This document shows, piece after piece, positions 21,525 through 33,575 of a stretch of DNA of 64,000 nucleotides (position 1 is its first letter; the number at the start of each line of letters is the position of its first letter). The DNA comes from Malus domestica (taxonomy: Eukaryota > Streptophyta > Magnoliopsida > Rosales > Rosaceae): positions 28,965,501 through 29,029,500 of the forward strand of contig NC_091674.1 of NCBI RefSeq assembly GCF_042453785.1, given 5' to 3'. The translations under genes and the position numbers were made by a program. The notes under the pieces were generated by a model. It was given only the letters and a program-made list of their open reading frames with translations, had not been told where the DNA came from and searched no databases.

Positions 21525-24500
21525 TCAGAAACGCCCCTTCCGAAGCCGTGCCCACGCTATGGCTGCAACCGCAGCACCCCCCAAGTGTGCAGCTCCTGAG
21601 ATATGTCTGTCTCCCTGCCATAAGAGCATAATGCTACCACTAAATGTACTCTGAAACAACGAATGACAATGGCATTCGTTTGATGATAACCGTGACTCTC
21701 AACTCCTACTCCGTTCCATGGCACGAATGCACCACAAACACACACACACACACAGAGAAAGGAAAGTGACACCAGGGAGATAACCAACGTACCTCTATTA
21801 TCCTCAAGACGTCTTTCCCAATTAGAAAGATACCCTGAAATGGAAAAGGAGAGGTTAAGTTTTCAAGGATTTGCTGAACAGCCTCGACCAATCACACAAC
21901 AATAACGAAGCAAACTTACCAGCAGGATGGCAGGAACTGGTATGATGAATTCTAAGTAGAGTGTTGCTTTTGGGAAGAGAAATATATCGAGCAACATGAT
22001 AGCATTAACAGCTCCGCTTGCCCCCTGGATGTCACAAACAGACACAATAGTGAAATGAATGTAATGTTCACTGAATGTTCTTTTTCGGAGTATAACAAGT
22101 AATACGAAGCAATGTATACCAACAATCTGTGAAAAATGAAACTTAGCTTTATGCATGGGAAATAATGATAGATAAAAACAAGCCAGGGGGAGGAGAAGAA
22201 AGGGAAACTCAAAGCTCATCCACAGAATTAATATCCCATTCCTATTGCCATGAAAACGCTTAATGGGATGGCCGGCATGGCATGATGCTAAACTATGGCA
22301 CCATACGATAGTCTCATCTTTCACAATTTAGTTTCTTTGGTAATTTTTCTTTCTCTAGGCAGTTGTTCAAATTTCTTGGGGAAATTATACTCTAGGCCAG
22401 TATCCTGGTCTGTTCAGAAATGTAAAAACCACGGCAGCTAAAGAGTTTCTGAAAGCATACCAGTCCTGGTATCTTTGCCGCCTCCGTGTTCCAAGGCTTT
22501 CGGCCCTGCAAAGAGCAGATTGTGATGAGATACTCAAGAGCTAATACTGTACAATCACAAAACCATCCAGGAGTTCCCATACATTTTAAGAGTTCAGTAA
22601 GCAAATTAGAAGCATTATCTTCTGTGAACAAGTTGTTCTGTTGATTATCATTTGAGCAAAGCAATAAACTATAGCTTTGCTCAAATGAGTATTATTAGTT
22701 TGAGTATAATTTCACCTGCGATGATGAGGCCAGGAAGGCTTTGTGGACCAAGAAAAAGACTGAGCCACCAACTGCCCCGGCTAGATACAACTTCAGCAAA
22801 AACTCAGGCCCAAAAACTCTTCCAATCTGGTTAGTGCACCAAAAGCAGACAAAGATGATAAAAACAGATTGAACATAACCCTTCATGGTTATCAAAATTT
22901 AACAACTCAAGCAAGCTTAGCTGTACGGTAACGATTGTATTGAAATTTCGATCATAAAAAGGCTTACATTCATCCCAAAAAAATATAGTCCGATCATGTT
23001 AGAAAAGATATGCCCAGCATCAATATGACTGAATGCAGAAGTTATCAACGTGTGCAGCCGTCCACTTGCAAAATTGTGTAATGAAATCTGGTTAGAGAAA
23101 GAGCAAATTAACAAGTTAGGAAATTGAAGTGAAAAACATTCTGTCATCAAACTAGAGTACTAGCAGCTGTAAAGAGTTTGTCCTTCAACGTTTTATTTCC
23201 TTAATCTTTCCTTAAGTTTAGGATTTCTTCTCACTTTTAAGAGAGTGCACACGAAGAGGTGTCGGAACTCAGGAAATACAGCCATATGACAAGTTGACGA
23301 CATTTAGTTAACTTCAAATTTAGAATGACTCACGGTAAAATTATTCATCATGAAGCTACGATCTGCAATCCTCCATAAAAGAAAAACAGCAACATTTGCT
23401 AGAATCAATCCCAAAACCACTTCATTATTCGATAACCTCCCGAACCACGACCTCCTACAAAGATGAGAAAATAAGTTACTGACAGATTAACACTACGATG
23501 GCAACTGCATATGGTCAAGGTTTGTTATGAATGAGCAAGGTTCTACACTCTATCGCAGTGCAGTCTAGTAGAACTTTTTAAATAATCAATAAAGTATTCG
23601 GATGTCCAAATAATCTTCTAGATAGAAACTATGAGTAGAGACTTCACCATCCCAAAAGGTCAAATACTTGGTTGATTTCATATGTTTTCTTCAATAATAA
23701 GGTGACAAAATTTTTGAAACATAACTTATTTTATAGCATAACTCGAAGAAACACACTGAATCAGAAAGTGAATTTAAAATCTGCTCAATTCTGAGTGGAG
23801 AAAATCACCACAAATGTCCAAAATTAGTCTCTTTAAACTCACAAACACACTTTGTTACATTTAAATTAAGGGAGTTTTAACGAAACACTCCCATTACTGT
23901 TCACTTTTAATGAAAACCACATTTTTACCTTTTTCCTAATACTATTCCTTACACCTTTATTTGTCATTTTTCATTAAAATTACATTTTTTTTAGACTTTT
24001 CGTTAGTTTTTCTTTAAATGAACCCAAATAGGAGGCCGGGTTCGAATCTCCTCCCCGTAGACTAGAGTAATTCTAATACCGCCTAGTAAACAGTAAAAGC
24101 AATGCACATATTTTTTTCATTTCCTAACAGTAAACTGCGTTACATATGTTTTCTCACAGTGCAGTCTCATCAATCAACTTTCAAGAATGGCAAAAGCAAA
24201 CGTTTCCAGTAAAAAATGCAGGAGCTTTTGTGATGAACAAGAAGCAAGCAATGGCATGCAGCACATAAAAAGTAATATTTGTACGGCCAACCAATCACGA
24301 ATCGATACGTGTCGTCCTTCTCTGTTACCAGCCACATTACTCTTTTTTTCACTGGTCAAATCAACCGTGAAAATATGAAATCAAAAGCCAACAAGAAATC
24401 CCAAATCAACCCAAAGAACCCTAGCTGAATCACATACAATTTCACACACTCTAACAGAAATTTCACAATAATGCAAAATAAAAAAAAATAAAAAAAGTTA

Positions 24501-24931
24501 ATGCAGATTAAACGTTACCATGGACTCCGATGAGAAGTGATCTGGTTGAACTTAAAGCTCCGTTTGGGAAGTTGGGCTCTGAGGAATCCGACTCTGCAGT
24601 CCGAAAGGCTTTTGCTTGAAGCTCTCAGAAGGGTATTCGAGAAACCCAGAAAGGATTGGTTTCTGAGTGATGGGTTGGAGACAAACCCAAGAATTTTTTG
24701 CGCGAGAGTGTGCTGCGACCGCCATGGATGAGGGTGGTGGCGAAGCGGGAGTGCAGGAAAGGAGCTGAAGAAGTGGTTTAGGTTCTGGGTTATGGGCGGT
24801 TTGGCGAGAGAAAACGTTTTGTGACATTGGGAGTGGAAGATTGGGGAGGTGGTGGCGGTGGATGTGACGGAGGTTGGGAGGTTTCTGGGGAGGTTTGAGG
24901 AGGCTAGTTTCAGAGAAAGGAACCTCTGCAT
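21525..24931 (-). CDS. RBL12: Mitochondrial rhomboid-type serine protease (RBL12-like)
   Basis: Eight exons on the minus strand: 24931-24519, 23454-23334, 23087-22968, 22826-22716, 22505-22461, 22024-21920, 21834-21793 and 21614-21525. All join in phase and give 348 residues. The first ~140 residues are rich in Ser, Arg, Lys and Pro with few acids, like a mitochondrial presequence. Then come six or so membrane segments: VVLGLILANVAVFLLW, the loop and helix with HIDAGHIFSNMIGLYFFG, LLKLYLAGAVGGSVFFL, GASGAVNAIMLL with the catalytic Ser in GASG, LEFIIPVPAILL, and the final SGAAHLGGAAVAAIAW with the catalytic His. Both active-site residues are present, so it should be an active intramembrane protease. 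Substrates are unknown. Adjacency to the kelch and mTERF genes matches the Arabidopsis RBL12 region. Confidence 0.93.
23870..24060. repeat. Dispersed repeat in rhomboid intron 1
   Basis: Within the first intron of the rhomboid gene, 'gggagttttaacgaaacactccc' starts a copy of the dispersed family seen at 20930-21045. It is followed by 'gccgggttcgaatctcctccc', which resembles a polymerase III B box as found in tRNA-derived SINEs. No tRNA fold is present, so it is not a tRNA gene. Confidence 0.55.
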
Positions 24932-25816
24932 TTTTTGAGGCTTTGATGGAAGGCGCTCTTCGGTGGGTATTGGGAAGTTCCTTGCTTATGGAACAGGGCA
25001 CCCTCCGAGTCCCTAAGTTCTGTCTTGTAATATTAGCAATAATGTTGGTTTAAATTCATTTTAATGAAAATCAAACATAAGATCTCTTACTTACTAATGA
25101 AGAGAAATATCACTAGATCGTAGTACTAAGTGTCATAAAATTTGCAAATTTAAATGTGAGAGGAGAGAAAGAAGCTAACTTGGGATTGGGAGTGACCAAA
25201 TTACGGTATTACCCCAGTTGATCCACTCATGATTTTCTCATGTTGAACACAATTTTTGGTCAATCTATTTTATTACGTGATATGTTCGACTCTGTCATAC
25301 TTTATAAAGTTTATCAACATTAATTGATGATGTTATTAACATTAAATGATGAGGTGAATAAATACTAAAGTTGGTTTTCACTAATCGACTTCTTTGGAGT
25401 TCTAATCCCCAAATTGACCCATTTTAGCCTAGTTGCACTAACTAAATGACATCAAGTTGGAGGTTAAAATTTTCATGGATAACTTAAGAGTTAAAACATG
25501 TTTAATATTTGTCTGTATCATCACTGAACGCTAATGAAACTAATAAATGTCTAGCTTTAAATTTTTTAAATAATTATTTAAAATGTTTTAAGAAGTTAAC
25601 CAATTATAAATCACTTTTAAAAATTGAGTAATCGAATATTTTAACCATTAAGTTCTTATTTAAAACTATAAAAATTAAAATTGAATGGTTAAAACATCCG
25701 ATGAGTCCGGACCATACCACCCAAGAATTTTTGATAACTTGTGACATTGTATCCGGCACTTATTCAGTTATTCATGTAGTTTTGCGTTCGACAAGCTCCA
25801 AAACCAGAATTGTGAA
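24932..25816. other. Shared upstream region of rhomboid and mTERF genes
   Basis: The two genes are divergent, with 885 bases between start codons, so both promoters lie here. A repeat fragment at about 25075-25140 ('taagatctcttacttac..gaagagaaatatcactaga') is related to the foldback element at 33262-33575. I see no clear TATA box. Confidence 0.5.
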
Positions 25817-27184
25817 ATGGCCATTAGGGTTCTAACGAGAACCACAGTTACACGCTTCACAAGCATTTTAACCGCCAAGCAAATCCCAAATTTCCCAAAC
25901 CAAAAGTCCCAATCTTTTTCCACAAACCCAGCAAAACCCAGATTTACCCACCAATCCCAGTACCGGAAACAGATTTCCCTCGCCACTCTGCTCCAAAGGT
26001 ACGGCTTCCCATCTTCTCTGCTCCACAATTTCCTCTCAAAGCATCAATTTTTATTGAATTCCAACTTACAGGAATTAGAGAAGTCTCTGGCTATACTTTT
26101 ATCCTTCAAAATCCCTCAGAAATCCCTTGTTTCTTTGATTTGTGACTGCCCTGGGGTTTTGGATTTTCAGTTTCTGAAGAAATGGGAAAAGGGTTTTTCA
26201 AATTTGGGGATTTTGAGTGCTTCCCCATTGATGGTTAGGAGTGTTTTGGAACAATCTAAGAGGTTTCAGATTGACCCAGATGGGGTTTTTAGGAGTGTGG
26301 AGGTTTTGAGGGGTTTAGGGTTTATGGATGGCACGGTTATTAAGGTTTTAGAGGGGTTTCCAGGAGTGATTTTGATGAATGGGAGGGAGATTCAACGGAG
26401 AATCGAATTCTTGGAGGGAATTGGAATTTTGAGGGATGAAATTAATTGGGTTCTAAAATATTTTCCTGGGGTTATAGGATTTGGGGTTGAAGATAGGCTG
26501 AAGCCATTGCTGTGTGAGTTTAAAGGTTTCGGTTTTAGCGAGGATGTGATTAGGACAGAGATAATGAAAGAGCCGCGAATTCTTGGCATGGAATTGGGCG
26601 AATTTTCGCAGTGTGTGGAATTCTTGAGGACTTTGAAGTGTAGGGTACCAATCAAGGAGAAGATTTTCAGTGAGGGAGAATTTAGAGCTGGGTTTGAAGT
26701 GAAGTTGAGAGTTGACTGCTTGTGCGGATACGGGTTGATTCGTAGAGAGGCTTTTGAGGTGTTGTGGAAGGAACCGAGGTCAATTATATTTAAGGTGGGG
26801 GAAATTGAGAGGAAGATTGAGTTTTTAATACAAAGGATGAAATTCAGTACCCGTTGTTTGGTTGAAGTTCCACAGTATTTGGGTGTGAATTTTGAGAAGC
26901 AGATCATTCCTCGGTACAATGTGATCGAGTATTTGAGATCTAAAGGCGGGCTTGGTTATGAGGTGGGGTTAAGGGGTTTGATCAGGCCTAGCAGGCTTAG
27001 ATTCTATAACCTGTACGTCAAGCCATATCCGGACTGTGAAAAAATGTTTGGGAGATTTTCAGGAGATGTTAAAGTTCAAAGCCGACATCCTGCTGGACTA
27101 TGGAAGCTTTTCAAGCCACAAAAGTATCCAGAATCCAAGGAAGATGTGACGAACACAAAGCTATTTATGAAATCTCTGGGTTAG
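25817..27184 (+). CDS. MTERF15: mTERF-family protein, mTERF15-like
   Basis: One uninterrupted exon of 455 residues starting at the ATG at 25817. The first ~45 residues are rich in Arg, Ser, Thr and Asn, as in a mitochondrial presequence. From about residue 90 the protein is a row of helical mTERF repeats with the characteristic Pro-Gly or Glu-Pro turns: CPGVLDF, LEGFPGVILMN, LKYFPGVIGFG, KEPRILGMEL, WKEPRSIIF, VPQYLGVNFE. mTERF proteins bind organelle nucleic acids. Arabidopsis mTERF15 (At1g74120) is needed for splicing of mitochondrial nad2 intron 3. The ortholog call rests on length, single-exon structure and the adjacent rhomboid and kelch genes, which neighbour mTERF15 in Arabidopsis as well. 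Another mTERF paralogue is possible. Confidence 0.85.
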   Translation: MAIRVLTRTTVTRFTSILTAKQIPNFPNQKSQSFSTNPAKPRFTHQSQYRKQISLATLLQRYGFPSSLLHNFLSKHQFLLNSNLQELEKSLAILLSFKIPQKSLVSLICDCPGVLDFQFLKKWEKGFSNLGILSASPLMVRSVLEQSKRFQIDPDGVFRSVEVLRGLGFMDGTVIKVLEGFPGVILMNGREIQRRIEFLEGIGILRDEINWVLKYFPGVIGFGVEDRLKPLLCEFKGFGFSEDVIRTEIMKEPRILGMELGEFSQCVEFLRTLKCRVPIKEKIFSEGEFRAGFEVKLRVDCLCGYGLIRREAFEVLWKEPRSIIFKVGEIERKIEFLIQRMKFSTRCLVEVPQYLGVNFEKQIIPRYNVIEYLRSKGGLGYEVGLRGLIRPSRLRFYNLYVKPYPDCEKMFGRFSGDVKVQSRHPAGLWKLFKPQKYPESKEDVTNTKLFMKSLG

Positions 27185-28151
27185 AGTTGCACCGTTTTTG
27201 AGCCATTTGTACTCTGAATGCATGGAAAAATGGTTGGTGGCATGAAGTTATTTGGTGCATGGTAGACATAGTCATGGTATAAACTCGACTTTTGGCACTT
27301 TGCCTTTTACGCTGCCTGCAGAAAGTTTTAAGAAAGCTTAAAGATTTGCATTGCTAACGGAGTTGGCAGTGTCCATCCATTGTACTCCATTCTTTATTGA
27401 ATTGAAGAAAAGTGGCAGTGATTTTTACATATGCCGGGAGTTGGATGAACGAACGATTGCAATATCTTTGGCAGAAAGATTATACAACGTAAAAGTGAAC
27501 TTAAGGGCCAGGGATTCCTTTGGATCCTGTTTGTTGTGGAACCTAGAATCGATGCCTGTCTACCCTCTGCTTCTTCTTTAAGTGTATCTCGTGTTCTGAT
27601 ATCTGCTTGTTGCAAATAACTTCGAGTCAGCATGGACTTCTCTGATTCCTATTGATTGCATTACCTCGTCATCATTCATCTGCGACTTATTTTACGCTCT
27701 TACTTATCATGTGTTCTGCATTCAAGGCGATACAGAATGAAGAAGCTGGTTCAGACAACAAATTGAATGTTCATTTATACAAGCAGCAGATTGATCACTT
27801 ATACAAGCTCAATCAACACTATTGGATTTGGCTACCGTGGTTGGCTTCCGGAGGTCCACGAATCTTGAGGGGATATCGGGAAGACAACTTGTGCAACAAC
27901 TTTGATGTTCAGTGTAAAACACGTCTTGAAAACCTTGCTTCGGGCGAGGACTGCAAATGGGGGGTTCAAGGGAAATGAACAAAACAACATCAAGGACAAG
28001 CAGATGTTCAGAGCTTGCCGATGGAATGGTTGAATCGGCTATTGTTTCCGCGGATTCATTTCTTCCGCAGATGGATACTGATCGTGTATGGAATATCTTG
28101 TATTAATTTCTGCTTCGAAACTATTACACATTTTGCATTTGTACTTACGGA
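27185..28151 (+). other. 3' region of mTERF gene; no further gene recognised
   Basis: It contains open frames such as 27351-27581 and 27652-27978, but none resembles a known protein and their composition is like untranslated sequence. It may be a long 3' untranslated region of the mTERF15-like gene, or spacer. Confidence 0.45.
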
Positions 28152-28325
28152 AAATGTAGGCTTGTTTGAAAGTGCTTTTAAAATTACAGAAAGCACATTT
28201 AGAGTAAATATTTTTGAGTTCGAATTTCAAGATTTCCTTGCATTTTTTGCTAAGAAGCTAAAACTATTTATATCAAAAGTGTTTTCAACTATTTTTAAAA
28301 AACACTTTCAAACGAGTCTGTAAAT
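28152..28325. mobile_element. MITE with 'gcttgtttgaaagtgctttt' ends
   Basis: The left end 'ggcttgtttgaaagtgctttt' is mirrored by 'aaacactttcaaacgagtct' on the right. About 170 bases, non-coding, of the same family as 19553-19772 and 49757-49967. Confidence 0.7.
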
Positions 28326-28687
28326 CGACTTGAAGATGTATCTTGACAACATTACAAACCTAAATCAGAGAGCAGATAAGCCTATGCGTATTGTTAATAA
28401 AATGCCGCAAGTTGGGCCTCAACATGTGTATAGAAGCCCACGATGTCCCCCATGGTGTTGTGCTGGAGCTTGCCCTATGCCTCCCTGCTTGTATTGGAAA
28501 TCCCTTAAACCCTAATTAATGGCTAATAATTATTTTCGCACTATCAACTTTTTTTATTCACACTCATTTCTATGTTTTGATTTTTGAATTAAAAAATTTT
28601 TAAAAAAAATCAAGGGACCAAAAAAAAAAAACTTGTCCAGAAATTGAAAAAAAAAAAAAAACATTTCTCTAGAGCACTACAGATTAT

Positions 28688-29617
28688 AAGAGCATCTCCA
28701 TCTTATTGATATTTGATGTGTCATTCCGAAGCATGCTATCAAATTTCATTATATTTTAACCGATATGCTGGTTATTATTTTAAGGCCCATTTTAAAATAA
28801 AATAAACGGTAAAACTATTTTAAAAAACTTATATTCTAGTGGATGATGAGACCTACCAATTAATAATCAAATGAAATGAAATTTCAGGCAGCATCAAAAT
28901 TTATAAAATATTGTTCGGTTGAAGAAATATAATCTTTCAAAAATGATTAGTTGGCATTCCACTTAAAATTTGATATTTTCTTTGGAGATGTTCCAAGACG
29001 GATTATAATAAAGCATTTCACAGTCAGCAGGAATTTTAAGTTTGAATTCTAACATTAAACTCAAGATCATACAATGAGTTGAAAACTGTGAGGTATTTCG
29101 GAAGTTCAAATTTAATTCTTAGTTAAATGATAGAAAGTTAGTAAACTACTTGGACCATCTTCAAATGAGATGTCAAATTTTGAACATAAAATTTAAATTT
29201 TGACAGCTTATTATGTGGCACTTTGACATCTTTTAAAGTTTTGTTTTCTAACTGATATGTCAAATAAAATCATTATTTTATAAAATAAATTATCAAACTA
29301 ATTAAAATTTAATAAATGACATTTATTGTTTAATTAGTAATCTGTTCACCTTCCTTGATTGAAAAGAAGAAAAAGTATGATAATTGCATCGGTCAACTTA
29401 ACATTAATTATAAATGATTAAACTAATTAAAAATTAATAAAATACATATAATAATTAATAAAAAAAACATTTGACGCTACTGTCAAATTTGACAGCAACC
29501 TCGTTTGCTGCCAATCCATATCATCGCCACATATGATTTGGCACTTCGGTTGGAGAATATTAGTGTGGTTTTTTTTTTACTGTTATAGCTGATGTGTACA
29601 TTAGAGATGCTCTTACC
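28688..29617. mobile_element. ~930-base element with 'taagagcatctc' inverted ends
   Basis: The left end is taagagcatctcc and the right end gagatgctctta, an inverted pair. Internal parts also mirror one another ('gatatttgatgtgtca' type against 'gtcaaatttgaca' type). 'Agagcatctcca' ends are common among plant non-autonomous DNA elements. No protein is encoded. Confidence 0.65.
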
Positions 29618-30394
29618 AGTTAGAACATAAATATCACTGTAACGGTATTTCAAATCAATTATACACTACTTTATGCTTAACTTCTCTATATATTTAGTGT
29701 ATAATTAACTTGAAATATCACCATCATGAATTCCAATGTGCAAGTGAGCCCTAAACACACACACACACACACACATACATATGTCATGCAAATATCAGAA
29801 CCGTAGTAATTAACAGAATAAAGATCTAACGTACAAATTGAGATATGCATATGATACCTTGTAGGCAATTTGCCTGGTCCATACTTAGAAAGCAAGTAAA
29901 TGTCCCCATGAAGATTCTACCAAAATCGAGCTGTAAAGATCCTCTTATTTAACCCAAAAGTAGCACACCGATGAACATGGCTTTTTCAACGTTGTTCAAC
30001 ATTTGGTCATACAGATATGCATACTGTCTGCAGGTTGTTTGCAGAGAATCTATACGTTTATCTAGGAAGAATATCACAGCTGCAATCTTGTATATCCAAT
30101 ATTTTAACAGAATAAGATTGGAAGGAAGATGTGCTTTCGGTTACTATAATTATGGATTACCGATTTGGTTAACTTTGTTTTTTCACAGAAAAATGACTAA
30201 AATGATTAGATCAATCAAATATTAATGACATAACGATTAGATTGGAATTTTTTTCAACGATTAGACCAATCAAATATTAAAAAACTGATTATAGGATTAA
30301 ATTTTTTTGATCATTTTGACCCATAAAGTACGATTGAATTTTTTTTTTGTGTGTGGTTATTTTGGCCCAATCAAATATTGACGACATAAAGTAG

Positions 30395-30665
30395 AAGTGA
30401 CTGCAATTGAAGATAAGATAAGAAAAAATTAGTTAAGTTGGTTTAGACACGTGAACAAAAGACCTATAGATGCTCCAAAAAAAGGTGCGATTATGAAACG
30501 GAGGCTCATGGCAAAAGAGTAGAAAAAGACTTTGAAATAGACTTTAAGAAAAGATAGGAAGTACTTGGAGTTAACGGACGACTTGATGCAAAACCGAACC
30601 CAATAATGTTCTATAATTCATACAACCGACCACACTTAGTGAAATAAGAATTGATTGTTGTTGTT
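30395..30665 (+). mobile_element. 5'-truncated LINE tail, plus strand
   Basis: The plus strand carries a diverged copy of the same LINE 3' end as at 7575: a stretch reading like WFRHVNKRPIDAP, then 'aagaaaagataggaagtacttggag', 'cacacttagtg' and a terminal TTG-rich tail (gattgttgttg) near 30660. It contains stops and is a dead, older insertion. No clear target duplication was seen. Confidence 0.75.
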
Positions 30666-30965
30666 TATTTTAACCCATTCACCAAACTCCAATACTTATC
30701 ATGGTCAAAAGACTGAAGACTTTTACATTCATGTCTAAATGTTGTCTGCCAATAAGGTGCATCTTACACAGCAAGGAACCCCACTTGTAGGGTTATTGTG
30801 TAACAGCGTAGGATCAATCTTAGTACTAAACATGGGAGGCAAAACCCTATTCACATGTACATTAGTACTAAATTAATAAACAAATCTCCTTATACGATTT
30901 CGAAATTGCATTGACCTAACATACCAAACACATTACCGTCCACCAGGAGTTAATCCACTTAGTTA

Positions 30966-31034
30966 ATATATATATATATATATATATATATTTATGCATA
31001 TATATATATATGTATGCATGTATATATATATGCA
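30966..31034. repeat. (AT)n microsatellite cluster
   Basis: Runs of AT (about 12 units, then shorter ones) are separated by 'gcat' words, giving a self-complementary AT-rich stretch. Confidence 0.9.
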
Positions 31035-33261
31035 TGCATGCAATTTCATACAAAAAGAATCAAGCATAAGCATGCAGCATTAGTTGGCCAGATTTAGTTT
31101 GGCAGACAGACACGAATGCTGTTTTGGCGCAGCAATGCTCATAAAAAACATTGGCTCTCTCTCTCTCCCTCATTCTATATATTACTCTATATATTTATTT
31201 AACCAGTAAGTTCTTTTTATACATAAATTAAGAGGAAATTACCAGTTGGGTTAGGATATATATATATTTGGTCTAAATTCTAAAGCTGCAGTCTGGTAGC
31301 CAATCATCAATACGAGTCATTGACAATATGTTTTGCATTTTTATAAGGTGGTAAGTGGTAACTCCTAGATATCTTTCCTTAAAATAATTAGACATGCATT
31401 AGCTAGGGCTTAGGGGTGGCAGACTGTATATTTGGCGTCATAGTCCAAAACATAGTCCTTTGACAAAAAACTCATCTCTAACCGAAGGGGACTATTTTTT
31501 AGCCTCCTTAATAATTTATTACTTTAATTGAATTAACTACCATATTAAAATAAGGTTTTCAGACATATTTTGAGTGTCACTTGTCGTTAAATTAATAAGC
31601 CTCCAGATTTCTTATCTTTATATAATGAAAATGATGTGAAAATTTGGTAAATAATTGAAATAAAATGAGGTAAGATATTATGGAATGATGAAAATGATGT
31701 GAGAAATGGGGTACAAATGGCTTAGGTATTTATAGGGAAAAAAAATTAGATTTTTTTTTTAAAATTTCGTCTAAAAAAAAGAAGAAAGGCACTCAAAATC
31801 GAACAGTAACTTGACGTCAAGTAGCATGTGTTTGGGCTGGGCTATAGGGTTGGGTGGTCTTAGCCAGCCCTTTAGCTGGTTCTCGAATTTTTGGCTAGGT
31901 GGAGCCCACGAGCCCTTTGGTCTAGTCCTCAGTTGAAGATGGTTTTCGTGTCAAAAATGACTATTTTTTTTGTCTATGGCCCTTTGGCCGGGTCGGTTGG
32001 AGATGGCCTAAGAAAGCTTGCTTTGAATAAAGGCCTACAGACATACTCAGCAAATCCCTTTTCTTTCTTTTTTTTAATTGCCCTTGTATTTACTTGTTTT
32101 TCATTCTTTCCGGTTGTGTGCTCGATCAATCACATAAAGATTTATCGATAAGTATAGGTGAAACCAACCCTTGTCAACCAGAAGAGGAAATCGATTTCAA
32201 GTATTCTATGGAGTGTCGTACATGAAAATTTCAATGTAATTAATGTTCACCAACAAATTAAATTTCGACTGGTCAGGACTTATGTGGCACGCACCATATA
32301 TGGATCCCCCTAAATTGCACACATGACATGTGACTCATGTAAACTTAATGAATTATCAAGAGTTTTCTCCAAAAAAAAAAAAAAAACAAAAAAAACAAAG
32401 AGTTATCAAGAGTTACATGTGTCCGTATCTGAAACATCCGTCATCAAACAAATTAACCCTAGTTTGATCAAATTATATCATTTAGGGTTTATTTTTAAAT
32501 TAAAGATTTCTCTTTAATAAAAAGTTAAATCCACTAATTAGCTCAAATTAAATGAAATCAGAAAATTAACCACACAAATCACGGGATTCAGAATGAGCCC
32601 ATAAATAATACGCTCATTATAGCAAAGAGGATTTTGGAGAGAAACGAAACAAGCTCAAGCCTTTGGAGAAATTAGAAAGCCCTCAAGCCAAAGAAAACAC
32701 CAAATACACGAACACTTTTGTGTTATTCATCAAACTCGTGGAGACTCAATAAGCGAAACGAACACATGCCAATTTATCCACCGCCAAAGCCGAAAATCAC
32801 CCACCACGTCAAACTCTTCGTGGTCCCATTTCATTCCATAACAAACTTCGGCGTCCCTTGAAGAATCACAAGCAATCAATTCAAGTTCAAGATCAAGTGG
32901 TCACCACTCTTGGATCAAATTCTACTTTGGAGATCGAATAAGAGTCTTGTAAAAGAATAGCTACACAAAGATCGTAACCCTAAGTTTATTAATTTTTTTT
33001 TGTCAAACCCCTAAGTTTATTAATTCAAAGTATTATTTTTGTACACATATTTTTATTTCATTTGTTACAAGAAATTTCTTGTTTACAAAAAATATATATA
33101 TATATATATATATATATTTTTCTTTTTCAGTAGCTTTTTTTCTTTCAATTATATACATATGAGGGAAGTTTCTTTAATACTACAACATTTAATGGTACAG
33201 GAAAACATATTTTCACTAGTTTTTTTTTTGTTTGAAAAAACGATATTATATACGCTAATGG

Positions 33262-33575
33262 GGAGGGGGTGAGTTTAGCCTCACAATGGGCTAGCAATAA
33301 TGTGGTTGAAATTCGCCTTTGACGACAATCAAACCTAAGACATCTCACTTACAAATAAAGAGGAATACCACTAGACTGTAGTACTAAGTGGTTTCACTAG
33401 CTTAATTATACGAGGCAAATGTGAAGTTGTAAGTGAAATTTCCTTAGTACTATAGTCTTGTAGTATTCCTCTTTACTTGTAAGTGAGAGATCTTAATTAC
33501 GTTCGATTCTAGTCAAAAGCGAAGTTGAATTACATTATTATGACAAGTTCATTGTAAGGTTTAGCCCACTCTCCC
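33262..33575. mobile_element. Foldback element with ~130-base inverted arms
   Basis: The left arm (about 33262-33395) contains 'ctcacttacaaataaagaggaatac' then 'actagactgtagtactaagt'. The right arm (about 33440-33575) gives the inverse: 'cttagtactatagtcttgtagtattcctctttacttgtaagtgag'-like words, further out 'ggtttagccca'. The two arms could form a long hairpin with a short loop. Related fragments occur at 25075-25140 and 19290-19370. Confidence 0.7.

Noticed and set aside
24036-24060. Possible tRNA or B-box ('gggttcgaatctc')
   Set aside because: No acceptor stem, D arm or anticodon arm surrounds it; it is at most a SINE-type remnant.
27652-27978. Open frame of 108 codons after the mTERF gene
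   Set aside because: No recognisable domain or homolog; probably untranslated sequence.
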